Part shown: positions 24,590-35,312 of the stretch, piece after piece | How positions within the stretch are numbered: position 1 is the first letter of the stretch | Layout of the letters: each line of letters begins with the position of its first letter | The notes under the pieces: model-generated | Told to the model about the DNA's origin: nothing | The model's input: only the letters and a program-made list of their open reading frames with translations | Databases searched by the model: none | Origin: Aldrovandia affinis | Taxonomy: Eukaryota > Chordata > Actinopteri > Notacanthiformes > Halosauridae | DNA length: 64,000 nucleotides | NCBI GenBank assembly: GCA_029706075.1 | Contig: JAINUG010000047.1 | Location: 4,709,830-4,773,829 of the forward strand | Direction of reading: 5' to 3' | Program-made: the position numbers and the translations under genes

Positions 24590-26446
24590 ATTTCCTGCTG
24601 CTTTCCAGGAAGAGCTAGCGCTACACAGAGCTAGCGCTACAACCGCTCCAGTCATCGGCCCCTCCCGCCGCACTGCCCCAGCGGCCCAGGCCTCCGTCCA
24701 CCAACCGCCCTGCACCGCCGTCGCCACCACCTGCCTTGTGTGCCCCGCCGACCACTGAAACGGCTCAGGCTGTCCACGGCTTGTGGCAACGCAGCAGCAG
24801 CGGCCTGGACCCCTCACAGCAGCAACAGCTGCAGCAGCTGCTTCGGGAATACGCCGACAGCTTCGCCGCCAGGGATGAGGACTGCAAGCGCACGGGGCTG
24901 GTCCAACACAGCATAGACACTGGCTCTGCCCCGCCCATGAGCGGCTGATGAAGCGGGTGTTGAACCACGTTCCCAAGCAGCACTGCATCGTCTATCTGGA
25001 CGACCTTCTCGTCCACGCCAGCAACTTCGAGGGGGCCCTTCGCCACCTGCGGGAAGTCTTTGCCGCCATCTGCCAACCCGGGCTGCGCCTGAACCCGAAG
25101 AAATGCCAGTTGTTCCGGAGGGAAACCGCATTCCTAGAGCACGTAGTGAGCGCTGACGGCGTGGCTACCGACCCGGCTAAGATCGCTGCTGTCCAAGACT
25201 GGCCGCCCCCCACCAACGTCAGTGACCTGCGAAGCTTCCTGGGCCTTGCATCCTACTACTGCAGGTACATGCAGGACTTCGCCTACCATCGCCAGGCTGC
25301 TCCACGGCCTGACCGACCGCGGCCAGCCATACGTCTGGGACGACCCCTGCGCCCAGGCTTTTAACACCCTCCAAATCGCCCTCATCACGGCTCCTGTGCT
25401 GGTGTACCCCGACGCAAACCGACCATTCATCCTGGACACGGATGCCAGCAACGTGGGCATCGGTGCCGTCTTGTCTCAGCCAAGTGACAGTGGAGAGCAG
25501 GTGATCGCATACTACAACCGTGCTCTGAATAAAGTGTAGCAGAATTTCTGGGTCACATGCCGGGAGCCCCTCGCCGCCATCGGGGCTCTGCGGCACTTCT
25601 GGCCCTACCTGCACGGACACTGAAACAAGGGCTTACCACTCTCAGTGGGGTGGCCTTGAGGCGCGGGACGGCGTTTTATATCAGCGGTGGTGAGCCCCTG
25701 ACCGAGGGGCCGACCTGTTGCAGCTGCTGGTGCCCCGCAACCTCCGGACTCAAGTCCTGCAACTGGTGCACGGGGCCACGGGCACGGGGCACTTCGGAAA
25801 CAACAAGACCCTCCGCCGCCTCAGGGGGCGATACTACTGGCCAGGCTTCCGGAAGGACGTGGACATCTATGTCAACTGCTGCGACTCCTGCACAGCTCAG
25901 AAGGGACCCATCCGGCGGTCGCACGCCCCTTTGCAGCAGTACTTGGTGGGGGCTCCGATGGAGCGAATCGGTGTGGACATCCTGCCCATTCCCGTCACTG
26001 ATTAAATACGTTGGCCATGGATTATTTCACCAAGTGGCCTGAGGCTTTTACGCGTGTGCCGGATCAGAGCGCCAGCACAATGGCGGGAGATTGTTTGAGG
26101 AAATGTTCTGCGGTTAATGTTAGAACCGAGTTACACAGCAACCAGGGGCAGAACTTCGAGTCCCGGGTCTTTGGTGAGGTCTGTAAGCACCTGGGAGTGC
26201 CCAAAACCAGGACCACGCCCCTTCACCCCCAGAGCGACGGCCTGGTCGAACGATTCAATAGAACCACACAATTAGCCACACAACTCTGGGACTGCCATCT
26301 GCCCCTGGTCCTGTGGGCGTACCGCACCGCCGTGCAGGAGTCGAGCCACTGCACGCCGGCCAGCCTCTTCTTCGGGCGGGAACTCAGGACCCCAATGGAC
26401 CTGGTGTTCAGCTCCCCCCCAAGCCTTAGGTGGAGGGCGGACCAGA
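24590..26446 (+). mobile_element. Ty3/gypsy retrotransposon pol remnant
   Basis: GC-rich compared with its surroundings. In order on the plus strand: a linker before reverse transcriptase (GLDPSQQQQLQQLL, then LVQHSIDTGSAPP, 24790-24940); a jump that removes the fingers half of the transcriptase; palm with YLDDLL (about 24990); the connection segment FLGLASYYCRYM; RNase H (FILDTDASNVGIGAVLSQ, about 25430); integrase zinc-binding region (HGATGTGHFGNNKTLRR, CCDSCTAQKG, 25765-25905); integrase core (AMDYFTKWPEAF about 26017, PQSDGLVERFNR about 26230). The middle catalytic Asp in the usual HSDQG is Asn here (HSNQG, codon 26140-26142). Several frame changes and stops confirm it is dead. Confidence 0.92.
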
Positions 26447-27405
26447 GGGTAAGATGACGGGTAAGATCCTGGTCCTGAAGGCAATAGTCCTTCCCAGCCT
26501 TCTGTATATTGGGCAAGTGTTTCCCCCAGACAGAGCCACTAGCAAACTTGTTGCTAGAATGGCCTTTCACTTTGTCTGGGGGAGCAAAATGGAGAGGCTG
26601 GGGAGGACAACCCTGATGAAAGAGGAGGAGAAAGGGGGCAGGGGGGTTCCAGATATAACATCAGTGATAATATGAATTAATAGACATAATATGAATGTCT
26701 GCTCATGGCTGTCTCCCCACCAGGCCATTCCTGTTTAGACGGCACTTAACCCTGACCGAAAACTGTACACCATCTGTTCTGGGAGTGCTCCGTGGCCAGA
26801 CGGGTCTGGGGCCTTGTTGTGTCCTCTGTCTCCCAGAACAGGCTCCTGCCGAGATCCTCCCTGACGACTGAGAGGGTCCTGTACGGCCTCTGTGAGGGAT
26901 GCAGGACCCCAGAGCTGCAGCGCCAGTGGAGGATCATTAACACTGTTAAGCAGGTCCTGTGGGAGGCACGGAACATCAGGGTCTTCCAAGAACTAACAGT
27001 GGACCTGTTCACTCTCTAGAGGAGGCTTCAAAACCTCCTCCAGGATGGCGTTTTGGTGGACTTTTTGAAGGACGAGAGAGGGGCAAGGAGGAAATGGGGG
27101 GTGAGCCACTGGAAAGAACTCATTATATAGCTCACCCCCAGAGGAGGTGCGCTCTGGGCACTCAACACCCAAGCACAAACTTTTGCTTTTTGTTTCTTGT
27201 TTGTTTTGATTTAAGATTATATGTATTTCCAGTACTGTCTGTTGTATAGTCTAGTCTGTTATGTTGTTTCCCTGTCTTTGAAAAATGCACTATCCTATTG
27301 TTACCAAATATATATATATTTGTTTTCCCCCTCTAGTTGGTATGCCAACTTTCTAATGCAAAGAGTTTAAATATTGTAAGACTTTTAAAACCAATAAAAG
27401 AACAT
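26447..27405 (+). mobile_element. Tx1/L1-type LINE, 3' fragment
   Basis: The frame reads KILVLKAIVLPSLLYIGQVF, then MAFHFVWGSKMERLGRTTLM and KGGRGVPDI (26455-26665). Past a stop it continues with the ORF2 C-terminal region: HLFWECSVARRVWGL-like sequence near 26770-26830, VLYGLCEGCRTPELQRQW, and KDERGARRKWGVSHWKELI to 27125. A 3' UTR with AATAAAA near 27392 ends the piece. It is 5'-truncated and sits against gypsy pol without a gap. Confidence 0.75.
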
Positions 27406-27408
27406 TCC

Positions 27409-27676
27409 TGATAGTTACGACATCTACGGAAGGCGTTTTGGTAATGGTCAATCGTGTCCTTTTAAGGACGCGTTTGATTAGCAAAGGGTTCTTTTTGGGC
27501 ATCCTCCGTAGTTGTGTGGTGTATGGAACACGGAGGTTGCCACCGATATTATCCGGTGTATGGAGCATGGGTAATTATTGCTTCTTTTAATAAAGTGGCT
27601 ACTAGCGTGGCCATTTTTGCACTACTACTGGACTCCGTCTCTTTCTTGATACATCACCTCGCGCACGCTCACTACA
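27409..27676 (+). mobile_element. Possible gypsy 3' LTR
   Basis: The sequence begins TGATAGTTACG and ends CGCTCACTACA, with AATAAA at 27588 and GC-rich flanking segments. It lies where the 3' LTR of the gypsy remnant should be once the LINE piece is discounted. No second copy is in the window, so this cannot be confirmed. Confidence 0.35.
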
Positions 27677-27821
27677 ATATAAGAACATAAGAACATAAGA
27701 ATGCATAATGATGAGAACAGGCCGTTCGGCCCATCTAGGCTCATCATGTCCTAATCTAAAGAGTATCTATTACTACATCTAGCCTGGACTTAAATAGCCC
27801 AAGCATTTCTGCCTCTACTAC

Positions 27822-30486
27822 TCAACCTGGCAAGCTGTTCCAGGAATTGACAACTCTCTGTGTAAAGAAAAACTTCCTAATATCTGTGCGGAATTTGCCT
27901 TTAACTAATTTCCACCTGTGGCCTCTTGTTCTGCTGACCCCACTTATCTTAAAAAATCTTTGGTATTTTACTTTGTTAATCCCTTTTAGGAATTTAAAAA
28001 CCTCAATCAAATCCCCCCTAAGTCTCCATTTGCTAAGTTTAAATAGATTGAGTGCCTTAAGTCTATCATCATAACTTTTACCTTTCATACCAGGTATCAG
28101 TTTAGTTGCCCTTCTTTGGACTTTTTCAAGAGCTTCTATATCTTTCTTGTTGTACGGTGCCCAGAACTGCACACAGTATTCTAAGTGGGGTCTGACAAAG
28201 GCATTATATAACATTAATATAACCTCCTTTGATTTATACTCAATACTTTTTTCTATGTATCCCAGCATCCTGTTGGCTTTTTTCACTGCTGTAGCACACT
28301 GCTTTGATGCAGATAGGCTTTGATCAACTCCTAAGTCCTTTTCAAATTGAACACCTACTAACTTTTCTCCTCCCATAAAATACTCCTGTCTAATGTTTTT
28401 ATTTCCCACATGCATAACTTTACATTTAGCAATATTGAATGTCATCTGCCATGTATCTGCCTATTTTTGTTTAAGTCGTCTTGGATTACTTTAGTCGATT
28501 CCAAACTGTTTGCCAAACCCCCAAGTTTAGTATCATAACGTCCATGTCAAGATCATTTATGTAAATAAGGAAGAGCAGAGGTCCCAGCACCGATCCCTGC
28601 GGGACACCACTGCCCACAGCACCGAGGTCAGATACAGCCCCATCTACTGTTACTCTTTGTATTCGCCCTTGCAGCCAATTATGAACCCACTCTGAAACTA
28701 CTCCTGCAATTCCTACTGAATTCATTTTCGCAATGAGCCTCTCATATGGTACCTTGTCAGATGCTTTCTGAAAGTCCAAATATATAATATCATAAGCCTG
28801 GTTCAGGTCAACACACTTTGTAGCCTCTTCGAAAAAGTCCAGGAGGTTTGTTAGGCATGACCTCCTTTGAGAAATCCATATTGGCTCTCCTTAAAATACT
28901 ATTATTTTTCAAGAATGATTCCAACTTATCCCTAATAATACATTCCAGCATTTTACATGCGATGCAAGTTAAACTGACAGGCCTATAGTTCCCTGGGTGA
29001 GTACGGTCCCCCTTCTTATATATTGGAATTATACTACCCTGCTTCCAGTCATCCGGTATTTCTCCAGTGATTATAGATTGAATGAAAATATCTGTCAATG
29101 GTTTATATATAATTTCCCCAAGTTCTTTGAGTACTCTGGGATATATGCCATCCGGGCCTGCTGCCTTAGGTTTTTGTAGTTTTTGTAGTACTTCTACGTT
29201 CTGTACCTTGTCTATACAGTTAGGCATATTTATAACCTCTTCTCTAGTAAAGCTCTCAACAAAGTAACTGTTTAGTGTGTTAGCAATATCCTTACTATTA
29301 TAAACCAAAGTTCCTTCCTTATTCTTAATGCACTTAACCTCATCCTTAACTTTCCTTTTTCTACTACAATATTGAAAAAACGTTTTAGGATTACTTTTTG
29401 CATCTTGGGAAATTTTAATTTCAAACCGCCTTTTAGCTGATCTTATTTCCTTTTTAGCCTTAGCCCGCATATTACAATAATCAAACTTGTTTCTCTCTGA
29501 GTTATCCTTTTTATATACTCTGTACAGTCGTTTCTTTTGCCTCAAAATCTCCCGTAAATATTTAGTCATCCACAACGGAGACTGTTTTTTCATCCTATTT
29601 TTCCTTACTTTGGGGATGAATTTACACTGTACATCTACAATAACCCTTTTAAATATAGTCCATTTTTCATTCACAGTTCTGCAATCTAGAAGTTTTACCC
29701 AATCCATATTACTTCAATTCTCTTTCATTTTATTGAAGTCAGCTCGTCTAAAATAAAAAATTCGAGAGTTAGAGGAGGCTGTCTTAACTTGCCAAAAAAT
29801 ATCAAAAATAACTGCACTGTGGTCACTTGATCCTAGTGGTTCTCCTACCTCTGTGCTGCAAATTCTATCAGGATTGTTACACAAAACCAGATCCAGTATT
29901 GATCTCCCTCTCGTAGGCTGAGTAACAGACTGTACCAAAAAGCAGTCATTGACCATATCTAAAAACTCCTCTTCACATTTGCCCTGACCTGTCCCTATCT
30001 CCCAATTAATCGAGGGGTAATTGAAGTCACCCATTATTATCGTCTCTCTTTCAGCACAGATTTGTTTTATGTTACCAAAGAGCGTACTATTTATGTTACT
30101 GTCTGAAGCTGGAGGTCTATAGCATACTCCTATATTAATAATCTAATCCAGATATCCGCACAAGAAACGAATGAGTTTATACCTGGAATTTCCTGCACAT
30201 TAAGATTGTCTTTCACATAAAAGGCCACTCCCCCTCCTATTTTATTAGTTCTATCCTTCCTAACCAATTTGTACCCCTCTACATTATATTCATCCCCATC
30301 CGCTGCGCCAAGCCATGTCTCAGTAATCCCAACAATGTCATAACCCCCATTCAACATGACAGCCTCCAGTTCCAAAAATGTATTTTTGATGCTTCTCGCA
30401 TTTAAACACATGAGCTTCAGAGCCTTATTCACACTTACGTTGTCCTTCCCCTCCACACCTGCGTGTGCCGAACCACCTCTATTCAC
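27822..30486 (-). pseudogene. LINE ORF2: endonuclease and reverse transcriptase, catalytic block deleted
   Basis: Endonuclease: LMCLNARSIKN and GITETWL (30400-30330), then MGDFNYPSINWE (about 30034) and GSSDHSAVIFD (about 29830). Reverse transcriptase: [66 protein letters not shown] (from about 28615). The FADD segment that should follow INDLD is gone: the DNA jumps to what would be TKLGG, in another frame, near 28535. The C-terminal domain (28445-27822) is intact as one frame (FRPHLEYCVQFW-type segment, ending VVNSWNSLPG). Other breaks lie near 30130-30034 and 28808-28779. Confidence 0.9.
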
Positions 30487-30625
30487 ATTATGATCTAAAA
30501 AAATCTTTATTCATTATATCCTCAGATTTATTATACTCCGCCCTGGTATCTTCCATCTGGGCATTCTGTACCTCCCTATCCATAATACTACTACTACTAA
30601 TTTCCCTCCCTGCCCCCCCCAGTCC

Positions 30626-31491
30626 CTAGTTTAAATATTCCTCCGCTACCCTAAGCATACGCTGGCCCAATGCATCTGTACCCCTCCGGTTCAAGTGTAA
30701 CCCGTCCCACTTGTACAGGTCACCCCTGTTCCAAAAGGAGTCCCAGTGCCCCATAAACCTGTACCCCTCTTTCCTGCACCAGGTTTGTAGCCACGTGTTA
30801 AATCTCCATATAAAATTCTGCTTGCCTTTGCTAGCACGTGGTACTGGCAGAATTTCAGAGAAGACCACCGTGGAGGTTCTGCCCCTTAACTTTGTTCCTA
30901 ATTCTATAAATTTGTCCTGCAGAACCTCAAACCTACCCATACCTATGTCATTGGTTCCAACATGGACCATGACCACTGGATCCACCCCTGCTCTGGCCAG
31001 GAGCTTGTCCGCGTGTTCCAGGAGATCTCCAACCTGAGCACCAGGCAGGCAACATGCCATGCGAGACTCCTTTTCCCGCGAACAGACTATACTGTCTACA
31101 CCTTTAATTACAGAATCCCCCACTACAATTAACTCCCTTTTCCTGGGTGACTTGGCTGCCAGGGTGCCCTGGGGCTCATCAGTCCTCCCGCTCACAGAGG
31201 GCTGGGCCAGATCCTCTTCCTGCAAGGGCTGGAATCGGTTGGACACCACAATCTCTGGAGATGCTGCCCCTGCATGGCCATGGCGCGCCCTTTTCTACGC
31301 TGGCGCCCTACCGTCACCCAACTCTCTCTCCCTATCTGCTCTAGAGTCTCCCCCCTACCCCGCTTCGGCGTGCAGACTATCTCTCTAAAGGGCGTACTGA
31401 TTAGTTCCTGGAACTCTACTAATTCTGCAGGGTAGTCGAGATCAGCAAGTTGGGCTTCAAGATCAAGGATCTTGCTCTCGAGATGCTTCAC
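30626..31491 (-). pseudogene. LINE ORF1: coiled coil plus SGNH/GDSL-type esterase
   Basis: The N-terminal part (31491-31192) starts MKHLESKILDLEAQLADLDY, a predicted coiled coil. The second frame (31249-30626) carries an esterase with GDSVIKGVD (Ser block), VHVGTNDIG (Asn block) and WDGLHLNRRG (Asp/His block), so all catalytic blocks are visible. CR1-clade ORF1 proteins carry this esterase, which probably acts on lipid or acetyl esters; its role in transposition is unsettled. The two frames overlap by about 60 bp, which suggests one frameshift in an originally single ORF. Confidence 0.85.
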
Positions 31492-31700
31492 AAGCTGGCA
31501 TCTGTCGCAGATGAAACCCTCCTGGAAGTCTTCTTCCAGTGCGAAATCACCTACAAGAAAACCAGGCTGTTTGCGAAAGCAGTTCTGGCCTCCTTTCCGT
31601 GCATCAACCTTTTAACATGTCATAACTCCTCCTGCCTTGGAGCTTGACGTCATAACCACTCCCACTTAGCTCAATCCCTCCCCTTGACCTCATGGCGTTC

Positions 31701-32949
31701 CATCCTGCCCAGACCACTTTTTATTTTCCTTTGTTCATACTTTCATCATTTAATTAAAAGATTAATGAAAAGAGATAAACAGACAGACTTAAACAGACAC
31801 TTCAGCTGACCCAACTGTGTACTATGTATTTACCTGTATTGTGTAGCTTAGTAATAGTTTTATTTGATACAGGGCTACATCATTGCCCCACGACTTATGC
31901 GGATAGTCTAATTCCAGTGGTCTATAACATAGTATGCTTGCCGCGCAGCCTAAGAATGCTGGCAGTAAAACTTGCGGGATCTCTAATACAAAGTTAGAAG
32001 TCTAAAGCATGGTGGGATTCGCTTGCTTAGTTGTTAGCCCAGTCCTCTCACCCCTCTTGCTGCGGAGCTCGAACTGGGCTCATGAATCTCAATGACAGGT
32101 GACCCAGGCTCCAGGTCTTTAGCGGACACTGTTTACCATTCCACACAGCTCTGACATTTATGCATGCCATGATTTTCTTTAATCTCTCATACTGCATAAC
32201 CTCTTGGTCCCAGGCATCAACCTCCGCCATCCAAGCTATCAATGTTGTGTTGTGTATGATTGTTGTTGCTGTTGTTGTTTTCGGTCATTGTATGCACTGA
32301 TTTTAAACTGTAACAATGTAATTTTATTGATTGATTGAACCATCAATGCCCATCAAGGGACTGATGTTGGAAATTAGCTTCAGCTATATACACATGTAGA
32401 GTACACTGCTTCTGCAGCTGTCAATGTTCTCTGTGTTGTCCCTTACAAATAAACAAATAAATAAATAAATAAATAGTATAGTACCTATTGTAGCTACTCC
32501 TTTGCAGTCAGTTATAATATAGCAATCTAACAATTATCTTTATATCTGTATACCATTGCTGAATGGACTTATTGATTCTTTAATATGCACTTAATACTCA
32601 TCTTTCTTCATGCTTTGTAGACTACACCATCTAGTTATCATGCACTCTTGGTCCATAGCTAATTAATGTGTGAATATTCATCTTGAAGTCTAATCTCTTG
32701 TTAATATAATAACTGCATATACAATAAGTACCACAGTACAATGACTGTGTTTTTGAACCTGCATCATTCAGACTATAAGCCTAGATACAATCCCTGACAA
32801 CTATGCAACACTGTCACCACATGTATAACCATGAGGGTAGGGTGTTGATTTGAATGAGGTATTGCTGTTCTACCTTTGCTGTTGGCAAATGTCGAACTGG
32901 GGGAACAATGTCGTTCGTTGTTTGTTCATTTTTTTGTTTGTTTTACCGT
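31701..32949. other. Unassigned sequence with (AAAT)n microsatellite
   Basis: The (AAAT)n repeat lies at 32448-32476. A 64-codon minus-strand frame at 32242-32048 (WMAEVDAWDQEVMQYERLKK) vaguely resembles LINE ORF2 C-termini, but I cannot support a family. Confidence 0.4.
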
Positions 32950-33130
32950 TTATTACATTACATTACAGGTATTTAGAAGATGCTACTTACAGTTTACATT
33001 TCTTTACAATCAATTTATACAGCTGGATATTAACTGAAGCAATTCAGGCAGTGTCCCACCTGGGGATTGAACCTGCAACCTTAACGTTACAAGCCCAGTT
33101 CCCTAACATTATACCACACTGCCGCCTGTG
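32950..33130 (-). repeat. tRNA-derived SINE with L2-type tail, copy 2
   Basis: Same family as 13378-13582, with shared segments GGGATTGAACCTGCAACCTT and TATACAGCTGGATATTAACT. The tail stem-loop is damaged (AGAAGATGCTACTTACAG) and a piece of the centre is missing. Confidence 0.85.
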
Positions 33131-33249
33131 ATTAAGGGTGCGATCAACAACAGATCAAGAATGATGACATGGGTGAAACAAACTGCGGTCGTATAGATGG
33201 CCTACCTACTGATCTACTGCATACAGCCAACATAGGCATTTGATTCCCA

Positions 33250-35300
33250 ACACCAGTATTATTATAATATATTAGAAAAGAACAAAAATAACATCAAGGG
33301 TACATAGAATATATTAAATAAATTCATTAGAAATAGAACAACTAACTCTAGATACACAGGCCATTTTACTGACAATGAAAAGACAATTACTAACATGAAT
33401 GATGTGGTTGAGGGGTTTAACAATTTCTTTGTGAATGTGGGACCCGGACTATCACACAATATTTTGGTGAAAGAAATCCAGCTACAATTTTGAAATACTG
33501 ACAGAAACGAAATAATTAATATTGTCCACATGTTCAAGAATAAGACATCAACAGATTGGAATGATATTGATATGATGGTAATGAAGAAAGTAATTATTGC
33601 TATTGCAGATCCTTTAACATGCATTTGTAACCTATCTTTCAAATCGGGCTCGTTTCCTAGCAAAATGAAAACTGCTAAGGTGATCCCATTATACAAAGCA
33701 GGAGACAAACATCTTTTCACTAATTACAGGCCAGTTTCCTTGCTTTCTCAGTTCTCTAAAATTCTGGAAAAGCTATTTGTTGCACGTTTGTTTAGTTTCA
33801 TGGAAAAGCATCAGTTACTGATGGACAGCCAGTATGGATTTAGAACAAACCGATCAACTTCAATGGGCTTAATGGAATTAGTAGAATAATTAACAAGTTC
33901 ACTTGACAATAAGAAATATGCAGTAGGGTTTTTATAGATTTAAAGAAAGCGTTTGATACAATTGATATTTTACTGCAAAAGATGGAAAGGTATGGTATTA
34001 GAGGGGGTGGGGTACGATTGGTTAAAAAGCTACATTGGTAACAGACAACAGTTTGTACAAATGGGTGAATATAGACATAGGCGCCGATTTATGGGTGGAG
34101 AATATCAAATCAACTAAATTTCTGCATAATTTTTCCCGTGGGTGCTCGGGCCCCGGAGCACCCACGGGATCGGCGCCTATGAATATAGATCAACTAGTCT
34201 AGACATTACCAGTGGTGTGCCGCAAGGTTCAATATTGGGACCAAAATTGGGTAAGCTGAAATTGTGGTTTGACGCAAACAAATTATCACTAAATAAAAAA
34301 ATAAAAAAATTCATAGTGTTTGGCAAATGGAAAATTAATTTGAACATACAAGTTGAGATAATGATTGACAATGTTAGATTAGAAAGAGTAAATGAGAATC
34401 TTTTTTTGGGAGTGATCATAGACCACAGTTTCAGCTGGAAACCCCATATAAATTATGTTCAATCTAAGTTATCAAAAAGTATTGGAGTCCTAGGTAAAAC
34501 AAGGCACATCCTGAACCTTAAATCACTTTACACTCTGTACCGTACTCTTATCCTACCTTATCTGACTTATTGTGTGGAGGTGTAGGGAAACACTTACAAA
34601 AGCACTCTACAGACATTATGCACAATGCAAAAAGAGCAATACAAGTAGTAAATAATGTAGGTTATTATGATCACACAAATCCACTGTTTTTAAAATTACA
34701 GACATTGAAGTTCATGGACTTAGTAGAATTTAAAACAGCACAAATAATGTATAAAGCAAGAAATAATTTACTTCCTGGCAACATACAAAAAATGTTCAGG
34801 GATAGAGGAGGAGGGTATGACTTGAGGGGAAACTTTAACTTAAAACAACCTAGTGTACATACCACTCTGAAAAGCATGTGTATTTCTGTCTGTGGGGTGA
34901 AACTGTGGAATAGTTTGCCTGAGGTAATTAAACAAAGTATAAATGTCGGACACTTAAAAAAAAAGTTAAAGCACTTTATTTGTCAGAAATACAGACTGGA
35001 TTGAATGATAAGACCTAAAAATTGATATTTTGTTTGACGGATCGATAAAGACTTCTGAATTTTTATTTTTTGGATGTTAAATTCTCTTTTGAGTGTTTGT
35101 TTGCTTTTTTTGTTTGTTTTGATCTTTTATGTTCTTAGCAACAAGGGTTTCTTTTTTGTGTGGAAAACATTGCAACGCATAAAGGTTAGGCAATCATAAG
35201 CTATTTAGCTTCAGCCTTAACCTTTTCGGTCAATCGTACAGATATGCTAAATGATGTCTCTTTGGTGTATTGTGAAACATGATCGAAATAAATAATGAAA
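33250..35300 (+). mobile_element. Non-LTR retrotransposon (CR1/Jockey-like), decayed
   Basis: Plus-strand reverse transcriptase: STDWNDIDMMVMKK, AKVIPLYKAGDKHLFTNYRP, SLLSQFSKILEKLF, DSQYGFRTNRSTS (33530-33860), then SGVPQGSILGPKLGKLKLWF (34203-34262), in which the FADD palm block is missing. C-terminal region: ISWKP-type segment, LILPYLTYCVEV, then the frame 34570-35004 (KRAIQVVNNVGYYDHTNPLF, VKLWNSLPEVI). The 3' end is a GAAAT repeat (35296-35312). A 104-bp MITE lies inside at 34077-34180. The exact clade is not certain. Confidence 0.8.
34077..34180. mobile_element. 104-bp MITE inserted in the LINE
   Basis: The ends are ATAGGCGCCGAT and its exact inverse ATCGGCGCCTAT. It is flanked by GAATATAGA (34067-34075 and 34181-34189), a 9-bp duplication. 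Inside, 34135-34147 and 34156-34168 form a perfect 13-bp stem around a GC-rich loop. A 9-bp target duplication points towards Mutator- or Merlin-like transposases, but the terminal motif alone does not decide. Confidence 0.75.
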
Positions 35301-35312
35301 TGAAATGAAATG

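Larger units (their letters stand above)
27678..31700 (-). mobile_element. Nearly full-length CR1-like LINE
   Basis: Both reading frames of a CR1-clade non-LTR retrotransposon lie on the minus strand: ORF1 with coiled coil and SGNH esterase (31491-30626), then ORF2 with endonuclease, reverse transcriptase and C-terminal domain (30486-27822). The 3' end is a short (AAGAACAT)-type repeat at 27680-27702, as expected for CR1 relatives. The 5' boundary is unclear, somewhere between 31650 and 31800. Frame changes and missing blocks make it inactive, but the general preservation is high. Confidence 0.9.

Noticed and set aside
24581-25131. Long GC-rich open frames on the minus strand
   Set aside because: They are antisense to clear gypsy pol coding sequence and have no family motif.
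30626-31249. Host SGNH/GDSL esterase gene
   Set aside because: The endonuclease and reverse transcriptase of a CR1-like LINE follow directly, so the esterase is LINE ORF1.
31059-31388. Plus-strand open frame of about 109 codons
   Set aside because: Lies opposite the LINE ORF1 esterase frame, a shadow of it.
32048-32242. Minus-strand frame resembling a LINE C-terminus
   Set aside because: The resemblance is too weak and short to assign a family.
33262-33720. Minus-strand frame of 152 codons that looks like a membrane protein
   Set aside because: Its hydrophobicity comes from reading the AT-rich LINE reverse transcriptase region on the wrong strand.
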